A stretch of 11,330 nt of DNA from DASXTS01 sp036505275 (GCA_036505275.1 DASXTS010000310.1:1-11330); one strand, 5' to 3'. Positions 1 through 6,302 are shown, numbered from the stretch's first letter. Notes: generated by a model from the sequence alone, not told the origin. Numbers and translations are program-made.

Positions 1-1
1 G

Positions 2-361
2 CACGACCTGTCCGTCGTGCGGCACATCTCCGACCGGGTCGCCGTCATGTACCTCGGCAAGATCGTGGAGATGGGCACCCGAGACGAGGTGTACGAGAAG
101 CCCAGCCATCCGTACACCCAGGCGCTGCTCTCCGCTGTGCCGGTGCCCGACCCCAAGCTCGAGCGCGGGCGCGAGCGGATCGTGCTCAAGGGCGACGTGC
201 CGAGCCCGGTGAACCCGCCGTCCGGCTGCCGGTTCCGCACCCGCTGCTGGAAGGCTCAGGACATCTGCGCGACGGAGGAGCCGCCGCTGATCGTCCGGGA
301 GAGCTCCGGCAGCACCTCGCTGTCGGCCTGCCACTTCGCCAGCGTCCGCGACGTCATGTAG
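2..361 (+). CDS. Oligopeptide/dipeptide ABC transporter ATP-binding protein, 3' end only
   Basis: This is the C-terminal 119 residues of an ATPase of the OppF/DppF type, which powers peptide (or nickel/sugar-like) import at the inner face of the membrane. The gene begins before the window. The first visible codon is the histidine of HDLSVVRHISDRVAVMYLG, which is the switch (H-loop) region just after Walker B; the Walker A and signature motifs lie outside. After the nucleotide-binding fold comes the C-terminal extension typical of the Opp/Dpp family: HPYTQALLSAVPVPDP, then VPSPVNPPSGCRFRTRC with a third Cys in DIC. Family assignment is secure; the substrate cannot be told. An upstream permease/ATPase operon is expected. 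The stop codon is part of a hairpin at 358-377. Confidence 0.93.
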   Translation, partial: HDLSVVRHISDRVAVMYLGKIVEMGTRDEVYEKPSHPYTQALLSAVPVPDPKLERGRERIVLKGDVPSPVNPPSGCRFRTRCWKAQDICATEEPPLIVRESSGSTSLSACHFASVRDVM

Positions 362-377
362 CCGCTGGCGCGGCTAC
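358..377 (+). terminator. Hairpin on the stop codon of the ABC-transporter gene
   Basis: A perfect 7-bp stem (GTAGCCG with CGGCTAC) encloses a six-base loop at 365-370 and includes the TAG stop at 359-361. No run of T follows, so it is not a classical intrinsic terminator, although U-less hairpins are often proposed in actinobacteria. It would end the peptide-transporter transcript before mshB. The pairing is seen directly; the role is inferred. Confidence 0.45.
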
Positions 378-388
378 CTGTGAGCTAT

Positions 389-432
389 CTGTGAGTGGTA
401 AAGGGGGCTATAGCGCCATTTGCCACTCACAG
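389..432. repeat. 44-base palindromic element (CTGTGAGTGG ... CCACTCACAG)
   Basis: The two 20-base arms (389-408 and 413-432) pair with only two mismatches (403/418 and 406/415) and one G-T pair (399/422), around a TATA loop (409-412). The outer ten base pairs are perfect. From memory, palindromes built on GTGAGTGGCAAA / TTTGCCACTCAC occur dispersed between genes in Pseudonocardiales and related genomes, so this is probably one copy of such a repeat; only one is visible here. It lies directly across the first candidate start codon of mshB (GTG 391), which makes it part of either the coding sequence or the leader of that gene. Its AT-richer core differs from the flanking DNA. Confidence 0.75.
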
Positions 433-1311
433 GGCTCCGGCAGGAGCCTCTTGCTCGTTCATGCCCATCCGGATGACGAGACGCTGTGGACCGGGGGCAC
501 CATTGCGCGGTATTCAAGCGCTGGCGTGCGGGTGACCCTGGTGACCTGCACGCTGGGCGAGGAGGGCGAGGTGATCCCGGCGGAGCTGCGCGGACTGGCC
601 GCGTCGTCGGCCGACCAGCTCGGCGGGTACCGGGTCGGCGAGCTGCGCGCCGCGTGCACCGCACTTGGCGTCGCCGACCAGCGCTTTCTCGGTGGCATCG
701 GGCGGTGGCGGGACAGCGGCATGGCCGGCACGCCGGCCAACGAGCGCCCGAGAGCGTTCGTCAACGGCTCGCTCGAGGAGCAGGCCGCGGCGCTGGCCGA
801 GATCCTCGCCGAGGTTCGGCCGCAGGTGGTGGTGAGCTACGACCCCAACGGCGGGTACGGGCATCCCGACCACATCAGGGCGCACCAGGTGACCATGGCC
901 GCGGTTGGCGCCCGCGCCGATGTCGAGGCCGTGTACTGGACGGCGGTCTCCAGGTCCACCGTGCGAGACGGGCTGGCGGCGCTGGCTCCGCTCGACGGGC
1001 TCCCATTCGCGCTGCCGTCGGAGGGCGAGCTGCCGCACGTGCCGGACGAGGCGGTGACCACCACGGTGGACATCGCCGCGCACCTGCCGGCCAAGCTGGC
1101 CGCGATGCGGGCGCACGCCACCCAGGTCTCGGTCTGGGAAGGGCCCGCCGGCGCGCGGGCGTATGCGCTGTCCAACGGGCTGGCCCACCCGGTGGCCACG
1201 GTCGAGGAGTACACGCTGGCCGGCGGGCGGTTGGCTGCCGAGGAGGTGGCCACCGACCTTTTCGGCGCTGGGTTCGGCGCTGGGCTCGGCGCGGAACCGG
1301 GCCGGCCGTGA
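391..1311 (+). CDS. mshB: N-acetyl-1-D-myo-inositol-2-amino-2-deoxy-alpha-D-glucopyranoside deacetylase (mycothiol synthesis)
   Basis: MshB is a zinc enzyme that removes the acetyl group from GlcNAc-Ins to give GlcN-Ins, the second committed stage of mycothiol synthesis in the cytosol. The LmbE/PIG-L fold is clear: AHPDDE at residues 25-30 (zinc ligands H26 and D29, catalytic D28) and GHPDH near 157-161, whose H161 should be the third zinc ligand. VTCTLGEEGEVIP is a MshB-specific stretch. Length 306 is normal. The start is uncertain. GTG 391 has no visible ribosome site and lies inside the 389-432 palindrome, which would encode most of the first 15 residues. TTG 451 has AGGAG at 442-446 and begins MLVHAHPDDE, shortening the first beta strand slightly. 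The 3' end has a two-copy 12-base repeat (1261-1284) coding FGAG. The stop overlaps the next start (GTGA), suggesting an operon. Confidence 0.92.
   Translation: MSGKGGYSAICHSQGSGRSLLLVHAHPDDETLWTGGTIARYSSAGVRVTLVTCTLGEEGEVIPAELRGLAASSADQLGGYRVGELRAACTALGVADQRFLGGIGRWRDSGMAGTPANERPRAFVNGSLEEQAAALAEILAEVRPQVVVSYDPNGGYGHPDHIRAHQVTMAAVGARADVEAVYWTAVSRSTVRDGLAALAPLDGLPFALPSEGELPHVPDEAVTTTVDIAAHLPAKLAAMRAHATQVSVWEGPAGARAYALSNGLAHPVATVEEYTLAGGRLAAEEVATDLFGAGFGAGLGAEPGRP
442..446 (+). promoter_or_regulatory. Possible ribosome binding site for an internal TTG start of mshB
   Basis: AGGAG lies four bases before TTG 451, in frame with mshB. It is the only Shine-Dalgarno-like sequence near the 5' end of the gene, and it falls just outside the palindromic repeat. 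The spacing is short, so this is a candidate rather than a firm start call. Confidence 0.4.
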
Positions 1312-1757
1312 GCCGGGTCGGCCGGTTGCTGCTGGCATTGCTCGCGGTGGACGCCGCCGTGCTGGCCCTCATCGAGCTGTTCTACCTGCCGCTGCGGCTG
1401 GGGCCGCGCTACCACGGCGCGATGCTGCCGCTGAGCGTGCTGCTCGCCGCCATCACCACGCCGTGGCTGGTGCGCGCCGCCGGCCGGCTCACCCCGCGGC
1501 TGCCGCTGGCCGGCGCCCCGCTGGGGGCCTGGGTGCTTACCGTGCTCGCATTCGGGGTAGCCGGACCTGGCGGGGACGTGCTGCTGCCGGCCGACCTGCG
1601 CTCGCTGTTGCTGCTAGTGGCCGGGGTGCTGCCGTCCGGCGTGCTGCTCGGACGACAGGCCGCCGGTGGCCGCACTGCGGCGGCGGCCGCGACCAGGACG
1701 GCGGCCGCGACCAGGACGGCGGCTGGCGGGCGGTTGGAGGACAGCGATGGTGCGTAG
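1308..1757 (+). CDS. Small four-helix membrane protein downstream of mshB (Rv1171-like position)
   Basis: This 149-residue hydrophobic protein starts at a GTG that overlaps the mshB stop by four bases, so it should be translationally coupled. Four likely membrane spans are visible: about 6-27, 40-60, 74-92 and 103-125. A conserved-looking LRLGPRYHGAMLPL segment precedes helix 2. The last 25 residues are an Ala/Thr/Arg-rich tail built by a two-copy 18-base repeat (1681-1716) and look unstructured. In M. tuberculosis a conserved membrane protein of about the same size (Rv1171) directly follows mshB (Rv1170), so this is the probable positional equivalent. Its function is unknown; association with mycothiol is inferred only from position. 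It overlaps the next gene by 11 bases. Confidence 0.8.
   Translation: MSRVGRLLLALLAVDAAVLALIELFYLPLRLGPRYHGAMLPLSVLLAAITTPWLVRAAGRLTPRLPLAGAPLGAWVLTVLAFGVAGPGGDVLLPADLRSLLLLVAGVLPSGVLLGRQAAGGRTAAAAATRTAAATRTAAGGRLEDSDGA
1681..1716 (+). repeat. Two-copy 18-base tandem repeat, in frame
   Basis: Two identical 18-base units (1681-1698 and 1699-1716) are followed by the start of a third. They encode the low-complexity Ala-Thr-Arg tail of the membrane protein. The unit is a multiple of three, so copy changes keep the frame. Confidence 0.8.
1736..1740 (+). promoter_or_regulatory. Ribosome binding site fixing the ATG 1747 start
   Basis: GGAGG sits six bases before ATG 1747. This is a near-ideal Shine-Dalgarno and selects 1747 over longer upstream readings of the same frame, which would run back deep into the membrane-protein gene. 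Confidence 0.75.
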
Positions 1758-2694
1758 CGTGACCGGCGGCGCGATCACCGACGAGCACGTGGTGAGCGTG
1801 CTGCGGCCGTTCGTCCGCGGCACAAGGCCCATGCTGGACGCCCTGCGGGAGTCGGACCCGTTCGGGCTGCGGCGGCGCATGCTGGCCGTCACCAGTCGCA
1901 CGACCGGCCATGGCACTGCCACCGACACTGCCACCGACACCGACACTGCCACCGACACTGCCACCGACACCGACACTGTCACCCCCGACGAGGACGAGCG
2001 CGGCCTGCTCGCCGGTGCCAGGGACCGGGTGCTCGACTGGATCTCCGCGGTGCAGGTACCGGGCACCCCGGCCTGGGCGGCGATGGACACCCAGCAGCGC
2101 ACCGACTGGTGGATCGGCCGCGTCGGCCGGTTCACCGCGCTGCTGGCCGCCGTGCCAGGGATCGGCGGGGCGCTCGCCGACCGGCTGCCGGTGCAGGACG
2201 CGATCGGCGCCGCGGGACAGGGCCTCCTGCTCTGCGCCATCGCCGGCGAGCACGGCATCCGCGACGAGGACAGCCAGGTCCGGCTGCTGGCCGCGGTGCT
2301 GTTCGACCGCGACGTGGACGCGGCGCTGGAGCGCGATGTGCGGCGCGGAGCCGACCGCGTCGCCGATCGACCCGAGGTCCGGCGGCGCACCGCGGAGCTC
2401 ACCACCGAGCTCACCACCGAGCTCACCACCGAGCTGGCCGAGTCGCAGCGCAAGCACGGCCGCTTCACGCTCCGGGCCATCGCCGGGACCGTGTGGCGGA
2501 TGGGCCGGCTGCTCTGGGGCCTCGGTGACGAGCTGGGCAAACGCCCGCAGGGTCGCTGGTATCACAGGCTGCTGGGCATGCTGCCGGTGGTCGGGATGCT
2601 CGGCGACTACCTCGGCGAACGGTCGGCGCTGCGCCGGGTCGCGACGGCGGCCCGCCGCTGGATCGCGGAGAATCGGGCCACCACGCGGCTGTGA
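1747..2694 (+). CDS. Uncharacterised protein, possible EcsC-like membrane-associated protein
   Basis: This 315-residue protein has an excellent GGAGG site and overlaps the preceding gene by 11 bases, so it belongs to the mshB operon. I do not recognise it firmly. After a basic N-terminus comes a Thr-Asp repeat (about 57-76) coded by two exact 30-base units at 1915-1974. A Gly/Ala-rich hydrophobic stretch (GRFTALLAAVPGIGGALADRLP, about 126-146) leads into QDAIGAAGQGLLLCAIAGEHGI. A TEL-T repeat (about 217-229) comes next, and a C-terminal LPVVGMLGDYLGERSALRRVATAARRW. The pattern of amphipathic Gly-rich helices followed by a VVGxxGxY-type C-terminus resembles the EcsC family, whose role is itself unclear. 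This is a low-certainty match; membrane attachment is plausible. No catalytic motif is seen. Confidence 0.75.
   Translation: MVRSVTGGAITDEHVVSVLRPFVRGTRPMLDALRESDPFGLRRRMLAVTSRTTGHGTATDTATDTDTATDTATDTDTVTPDEDERGLLAGARDRVLDWISAVQVPGTPAWAAMDTQQRTDWWIGRVGRFTALLAAVPGIGGALADRLPVQDAIGAAGQGLLLCAIAGEHGIRDEDSQVRLLAAVLFDRDVDAALERDVRRGADRVADRPEVRRRTAELTTELTTELTTELAESQRKHGRFTLRAIAGTVWRMGRLLWGLGDELGKRPQGRWYHRLLGMLPVVGMLGDYLGERSALRRVATAARRWIAENRATTRL
1915..1974 (+). repeat. Two-copy 30-base tandem repeat encoding a Thr-Asp tract
   Basis: Positions 1915-1944 and 1945-1974 are identical 30-base units, themselves made of the hexamers ACTGCC, ACCGAC and ACCGAC-like words. Translated, they give alternating TATDTATDTD blocks. 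The repeat keeps frame and forms an acidic, probably disordered linker that could vary in copy number between strains. Confidence 0.9.
2395..2430 (+). repeat. Three-copy 12-base tandem repeat (GAGCTCACCACC)
   Basis: Three perfect copies of GAGCTCACCACC (2395-2406, 2407-2418, 2419-2430) encode ELTT units in a predicted helical, charged segment of the EcsC-like protein. The unit preserves the reading frame. Confidence 0.9.
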
Positions 2695-2807
2695 TAGAGA
2701 CCGCAGATGTTGCTGCTCTTGCCACCCAGTGCGTGGATTGGGCCGATCGCGAGACATACTGGAGGACGTTCGCGCCCGAGCGGCACGCGACAGGGTAAGA
2801 CAAGAGC

Positions 2808-2812
2808 AGGAG
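2808..2812 (+). promoter_or_regulatory. Ribosome binding site of fdxA
   Basis: AGGAG lies seven bases before GTG 2820 and decides this start for the ferredoxin, whose family begins MTYVIxEPC. Confidence 0.75.
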
Positions 2813-2819
2813 AGCCGCA

Positions 2820-3146
2820 GTGACGTACGTGATCGCCGAGCCTTGTGTCGACTTGCTCGACAAGGCCTGCATCGAGGAATGCCCCGTGGACTGCATCTAC
2901 GAGGGCGAGCGGATGCTCTATATCCACCCGGACGAGTGCGTCGACTGCGGAGCGTGTGAGCCGGTCTGCCCGGTCGAGGCCATCTTCTATGAGGACGATG
3001 TCCCCGAGCAGTGGCGCGAGTACACCAAGGCCAACGTCGACTACTTCAACGAGCTCGGCTCGCCCGGTGGCGCCGCCAAGGTGGGCAAGGTGCCCGCCGA
3101 CCCGCAGTGGATCAAGGACCTGCCCCCGCAGGAGCATGACGAGTAG
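2820..3146 (+). CDS. fdxA: Seven-iron ferredoxin FdxA/FdxC type ([3Fe-4S][4Fe-4S])
   Basis: This 108-residue low-potential electron carrier of the cytosol is known as FdxC (Rv1177) in M. tuberculosis. Cluster ligands are visible. C9, C17 and C50 fit a [3Fe-4S] site (CVDLLDKAC with the last Cys of the second motif). C21, C40, C43 and C46 (CVDCGAC) fit a [4Fe-4S] site. The extra C25 in ECPVDCIYEG is usual for the family. The acidic C-terminal half (PEQWREYTKANVDYF) is also typical. The GTG start has AGGAG at 2808-2812, seven bases upstream. The 125 bases before it (2695-2819) hold the presumed promoter; I see CATACT at 2755-2760 as a possible -10 but no convincing -35. The gene overlaps dapC by 11 bases. 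Confidence 0.96.
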   Translation: MTYVIAEPCVDLLDKACIEECPVDCIYEGERMLYIHPDECVDCGACEPVCPVEAIFYEDDVPEQWREYTKANVDYFNELGSPGGAAKVGKVPADPQWIKDLPPQEHDE

Positions 3147-4230
3147 CCGGGTGCTGCCCGAGTTCTACTGGGACACCATCGCCGACCAGGCGGCGCTGGC
3201 CAGGGCACATCCCGACGGCGTCGTCGACCTGTCGGTCGGCACCCCGGTTGACGAGGTGCCCGCGGTGATCCGGGCTGCGCTGTCCGCCGTGGCCGACCAG
3301 CCCGGCTACCCGTCGGCGGCCGGAACCCCCGAGCTGCGCGCCGCGGCGGCCGATGCGCTCAAGCGCCGGTACGGCGTGGAGGGCGTGGCCGAGCACGCCG
3401 TGGTGCCGACCATCGGGTCGAAGGAGCTGGTCGCCCTGCTGCCGACGCTGCTCGGCCTGGGAAACGGCGACGTCGTGGCCATTCCCGACCTGGCGTACCC
3501 GACCTACGAGGTCGGCGCCGTACTGGCCGGAGCGCGCACGGTCCGGTTGGCGCCGGGGGAGCCAGTGCCGGCCGGGACCCGGCTGATCTGGCTGAACTCC
3601 CCGTCCAACCCGACGGGCCGGGTCCTGGCCGTGGCCGAGCTACGGGCGGCCATCGCCACCGCACGCGCGGTCGGCGCGGTGGTCGCCTCCGACGAGTGCT
3701 ACCTCCCGCTGCACTACCCGCCGGCCGGCGCACCGCTGTCGGTGTTGGACCCTGCCGTCTGCCACGGCCGGCTGGACGGCCTGCTGGCGGTGCACTCGCT
3801 GTCCAAGTCGTCCAACCTCGCCGGCTACCGGGCCGGTTTCATTGCAGGGGACCCAGCGCTGGTGGCCCGGCTGCTGTCGGTACGCCGGCACGCCGGCATG
3901 CTGGTGCCCCAGCCGGTGCAGGCCGCCATGACAGCGGCCCTCTCCGACGACTCGCACGTCGCCGAGCAGCGCGAACGCTACGCCGCGCGGCGCGCCGTGC
4001 TGCTGGCCGCCGTTGTCGCGGCCGGCTTCACCGTCGACCATTCGCAGGCCGGCCTGTACCTGTGGATCACCCGTGGCGAGCCGTGCCGGGCGACTCTGGC
4101 CTGGTTCGCCGGGCGCGGCATCCTCGTCGCCCCAGGCGACTTCTACGGTCCGCGCGGCGACCAACACGTCCGGCTTGCCCTGACCGCCACCGACGAGCGC
4201 ATCGCCACCGCGGCCGCCCGCCTCAGCTGA
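3136..4230 (+). CDS. dapC: Succinyldiaminopimelate aminotransferase (PLP-dependent)
   Basis: This 364-residue fold-type I aminotransferase transfers an amino group from glutamate to N-succinyl-2-amino-6-oxopimelate, in the succinylase branch leading to meso-diaminopimelate and lysine. The N-terminus (LPEFYWDTIAD, then HPDGVVDLSVGTPVD) is characteristic of actinobacterial DapC. The PLP lysine is K224 in HSLSKSSNLAGYRAGF, NSPSNPTGR is the usual cofactor/substrate motif, and R346 in HVRLALT should bind the substrate carboxylate. ATG 3136 overlaps the fdxA stop by 11 bases. An AGGAG at 3130-3134 is only one base away, so translation probably depends on coupling to fdxA; GTG 3151 is an alternative start. 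M. tuberculosis has the same ferredoxin-aminotransferase pair (Rv1177-Rv1178). A general aminotransferase role cannot be excluded, but dapD and dapE lie within 2 kb. Confidence 0.92.
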   Translation: MTSSRVLPEFYWDTIADQAALARAHPDGVVDLSVGTPVDEVPAVIRAALSAVADQPGYPSAAGTPELRAAAADALKRRYGVEGVAEHAVVPTIGSKELVALLPTLLGLGNGDVVAIPDLAYPTYEVGAVLAGARTVRLAPGEPVPAGTRLIWLNSPSNPTGRVLAVAELRAAIATARAVGAVVASDECYLPLHYPPAGAPLSVLDPAVCHGRLDGLLAVHSLSKSSNLAGYRAGFIAGDPALVARLLSVRRHAGMLVPQPVQAAMTAALSDDSHVAEQRERYAARRAVLLAAVVAAGFTVDHSQAGLYLWITRGEPCRATLAWFAGRGILVAPGDFYGPRGDQHVRLALTATDERIATAAARLS

Positions 4231-4261
4231 CCCTGGCCAGTCGCGCGGGCTCAGTCACCCC

Positions 4262-4281
4262 ACGGCCGCCGGAACGGCCGT
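4262..4281. terminator. Hairpin between convergent dapC and CHAD genes
   Basis: ACGGCCG (4262-4268) and CGGCCGT (4275-4281) form a perfect 7-bp stem with a six-base loop, placed between the dapC stop and the CHAD stop. There is no T-run on either strand. A second strong inverted repeat (CCGCCCGCC / GGCGGGCGG, 4313-4331) lies just inside the CHAD gene. Together they could stop transcription from both sides. Confidence 0.4.
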
Positions 4282-5225
4282 CAACCATCGAGTCGGCCGG
4301 CAGCGTCCTCGACCGCCCGCCAGGCGGGCGGCCAGGCGGCGCGGGCGCCGGTGCGGCGCACCTCCTCGCGTTCCACCAGCCGGCCGGCCGCGAACACGGT
4401 GTCCCGTCCGGCGGCGTCGCCCAGCTCGTCGAGCAGCGTTCGCACCCGCAGCTGCGCGACGCAGGCGTCCTGGTGCTCGCCGAGCACGTCCTGCATGGCG
4501 GTCACGACTTTGATCAGCTCGCGGGCCGGGGCGCCCATGGCCGGCGCAGCCAGCTCAGCTGTGTAGCGCACCCGCTTGCCATAGATTCGCAGCGCGTGCA
4601 GTTCGCTGTCGGCGGGGTAGGCGCCGGCCGACCGCACCGCCTTGCGCAGCCGCCGGAACTCTTTCCTAACGAGGCCGGACAGCTTGGGCGGCTTGGGCGG
4701 CTCGCCGCCATCCAGCGTCGCGGGCCTCGGCAGCGGTTGCGCGACCGCGTCGGCCAGCCGCCCGAGCAACGCCGCGAACCGGTCGCTGCCGAGGGCGTCC
4801 AGCATCGTCTCGCGGGCCGCCACCCGCTCCGCGGCTATCGCGTCCAGCAGCGGCGCAACGGCCTTGGCGTCCCGTTCGCCCAACTCGGCCGCCTCGCCGC
4901 GCAACCGCTCCAGCAGCACGTCCAGGTCCCGCACCGGGCCGAGCCCGCGCCCGAGCCAGCCCAGCTCGGCCCGCAGCCCGTCTGCCCACGCCCGGTCGAG
5001 CAATGGCCGCGCCGCTCTGAGCACCGCCCGCATCCGCCGTACTGCCACCCGCATCTGATGCAGGTCCTCCGGGTCCTTGCCGACGCGGGTGCCGGGCTCG
5101 TGCTCCAGCAGCGCACGCAACCTGGTGTCCAGCGCGACCCGGACGTGATGCTCGGGCGGACTGTTCGTGGTCGCCACCAGCCGGTCGCCAAGATTCGGCC
5201 GTCCAACCGGGAGCGCAGCGGTCAT
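4281..5225 (-). CDS. CHAD domain-containing protein
   Basis: The 314-residue protein is almost entirely one CHAD domain, an all-helical, His/Arg/Lys-rich domain with two four-helix repeats. The first half shows EDLHQMRVAVRRMRAVLRAARPLL (H56, R59, R63, R64, R66) and RDLDVLLERLR. The second half shows ELHALRIYGKRVRYTAE (H210, R213, K217, R218, R220) and MQDVLGEHQDA (H251). CHAD proteins bind polyphosphate, and some sit on polyphosphate granules. No CYTH phosphatase domain is attached here and none is encoded nearby. A proline-rich linker (EPPKPPK, 175-181) divides the halves. The ATG start has no ribosome site, but TATCAT ends six bases before it, predicting a leaderless mRNA. The gene follows dapD on the same strand after 96 bases; a functional link to lysine synthesis is not evident. 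Confidence 0.93.
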   Translation of the reverse strand: MTAALPVGRPNLGDRLVATTNSPPEHHVRVALDTRLRALLEHEPGTRVGKDPEDLHQMRVAVRRMRAVLRAARPLLDRAWADGLRAELGWLGRGLGPVRDLDVLLERLRGEAAELGERDAKAVAPLLDAIAAERVAARETMLDALGSDRFAALLGRLADAVAQPLPRPATLDGGEPPKPPKLSGLVRKEFRRLRKAVRSAGAYPADSELHALRIYGKRVRYTAELAAPAMGAPARELIKVVTAMQDVLGEHQDACVAQLRVRTLLDELGDAAGRDTVFAAGRLVEREEVRRTGARAAWPPAWRAVEDAAGRLDG

Positions 5226-5231
5226 GATCGC

Positions 5232-5237
5232 ATGATA
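5232..5237 (-). promoter_or_regulatory. Predicted -10 element for a leaderless CHAD mRNA
   Basis: Read on the minus strand, TATCAT is followed by six bases (GCGATC) and then the ATG of the CHAD gene. The hexamer fits TANNNT, and the spacing would put the transcription start on the A of the start codon. No Shine-Dalgarno is present, which agrees with a leaderless message. No convincing -35 was seen. The start site has not been measured. Confidence 0.55.
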
Positions 5238-5258
5238 GGCGTGGCTAGCCGGCGCGGT

Positions 5259-5280
5259 CGGCGGTGTCCCCGAACCGCCG
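5259..5280 (-). terminator. Possible hairpin after dapD
   Basis: CGGCGGT (5259-5265) pairs with ACCGCCG (5274-5280) around an eight-base loop, and outer GCTAGC words (5244-5249 and 5290-5295) could extend it. It lies between dapD and the CHAD gene, so it could separate their transcripts. There is no T-run. Confidence 0.35.
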
Positions 5281-5321
5281 CGTCGGCACGCTAGCGGCTG
5301 GCACCGACAAATCGGCCGCGG

Positions 5322-6296
5322 CTACTGGTTCGCGTGCAGGGCGGCGTTGAGGGCGATACCGATCTTGCCACCTTGGGGAAGGACGCGTACCGCGCCGGTG
5401 ACGGAGTCGCGGAGGAACAGCAGGCTGTCACCGCCTGACAAGGAGCGCGCCTTGACCACCTGCCCGTCCGGAAGGGTGATCTTCGTGCCGGCCGTCACGT
5501 AGAGCCCGGCCTCGACGACGCAATCGTCGCCGAGGGAGATGCCGATGCCGGCGTTCGCGCCGATCAGGCACCGCTCGCCGACCGAGATGATCTCGCGGCC
5601 GCCGCCGGAGAGGGTGCCCATGATGGACGCGCCGCCGCCGACGTCCGAGCCGTCGCCGACCACGACGCCGCCGGAGATCCGGCCCTCGACCATGGACCTG
5701 CCGAGGGTGCCGGCGTTGAAGTTCACGAAACCCTCATGCATGACCGTGGTGCCGGCGGCCAGATGCGCACCGAGCCGGACGCGGTCGGCGTCGGCGATGC
5801 GGACGCCGCTGGGCATCACGTAGTCGACCATCCGCGGGAACTTGTCCACGGCGTACACCGTCACCGGCCCGCGGCTGGCCAGCAGGCGCAGCCGGGTGGC
5901 CTCGAACCCGTCGACGGAGCACGGCCCGTGGTTGGTCCACACCACGTTCGAGAGCAACCCGAACACGCCGTCGAGGTTGCAGCCGTGCGGCCGCAGCAGC
6001 CGGTGGGAGATGAGGTGCAGCCGCAGGTACACGTCATGCGGGTCCACCGGCGGGTCGTCCAGCGAGGTGATGGACGTCCGCACCGCGACCGCCGAGACGC
6101 AACGGGCCTCGTCCGAACCGAGCAGCGAACCGACGGCGTCGCCGAGCGACTCCACCGCCTCGTCGCGCGGCAGACGCACCGTGCCAGCCGCCGCGGGACC
6201 GGTCCCGAGCGACGGGGACGGGAACCACGTGTCCAGCACGCTGCCGTCGGCGGCCACGGTGGCCACGCCGACGCCATGGGCGCCGCGATCGGTCAT
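5322..6296 (-). CDS. dapD: 2,3,4,5-tetrahydropyridine-2,6-dicarboxylate N-succinyltransferase
   Basis: DapD transfers succinyl from succinyl-CoA to tetrahydrodipicolinate, opening the succinylase branch of diaminopimelate synthesis in the cytosol. The 324-residue protein is of the actinobacterial type (M. tuberculosis DapD is 317). An N-terminal alpha/beta domain contains DVYLRLHLISHRLLRPHG. It is followed by a central GVFGLLSNVVWTNHGPC stretch, and then a left-handed beta-helix of hexapeptide repeats from about residue 165 to 290 (RLGAHLAAGTTVMHEGFVNFNAG, GGGASIMGTLSGGG, IGANAGIGISLGDDCVVEAGLYV). The active protein is a trimer in this family. The ATG lies 22 bases from the dapE start on the opposite strand. 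There is no ribosome site; TAGCGT ends six bases before the ATG, predicting a leaderless mRNA. The product is used by DapC and DapE, both encoded nearby. Confidence 0.96.
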   Translation of the reverse strand: MTDRGAHGVGVATVAADGSVLDTWFPSPSLGTGPAAAGTVRLPRDEAVESLGDAVGSLLGSDEARCVSAVAVRTSITSLDDPPVDPHDVYLRLHLISHRLLRPHGCNLDGVFGLLSNVVWTNHGPCSVDGFEATRLRLLASRGPVTVYAVDKFPRMVDYVMPSGVRIADADRVRLGAHLAAGTTVMHEGFVNFNAGTLGRSMVEGRISGGVVVGDGSDVGGGASIMGTLSGGGREIISVGERCLIGANAGIGISLGDDCVVEAGLYVTAGTKITLPDGQVVKARSLSGGDSLLFLRDSVTGAVRVLPQGGKIGIALNAALHANQ

Positions 6297-6302
6297 GGCC
6301 CG

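Noticed and set aside
95..330. Cys residues in the ABC ATPase C-terminus as a new metal site
   Set aside because: The CRFRTRC...C pattern is a standard feature of the oligopeptide/dipeptide transporter C-terminal region.
1537..2757. Long minus-strand open frame (406 codons) across the mshB-operon genes
   Set aside because: It is a high-GC shadow of the real plus-strand genes; its product is low-complexity Arg/Gln/Gly-rich with no recognisable domain, while the plus strand has good ribosome sites and conserved neighbours.
3696..5294. Plus-strand open frame of 532 codons running from dapC through the CHAD region
   Set aside because: It covers the 3' part of dapC in a wrong frame and the CHAD gene antisense. 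The CHAD motifs (LHQMRVAVRR, LHALRIYGKRVRY) are convincing on the minus strand.
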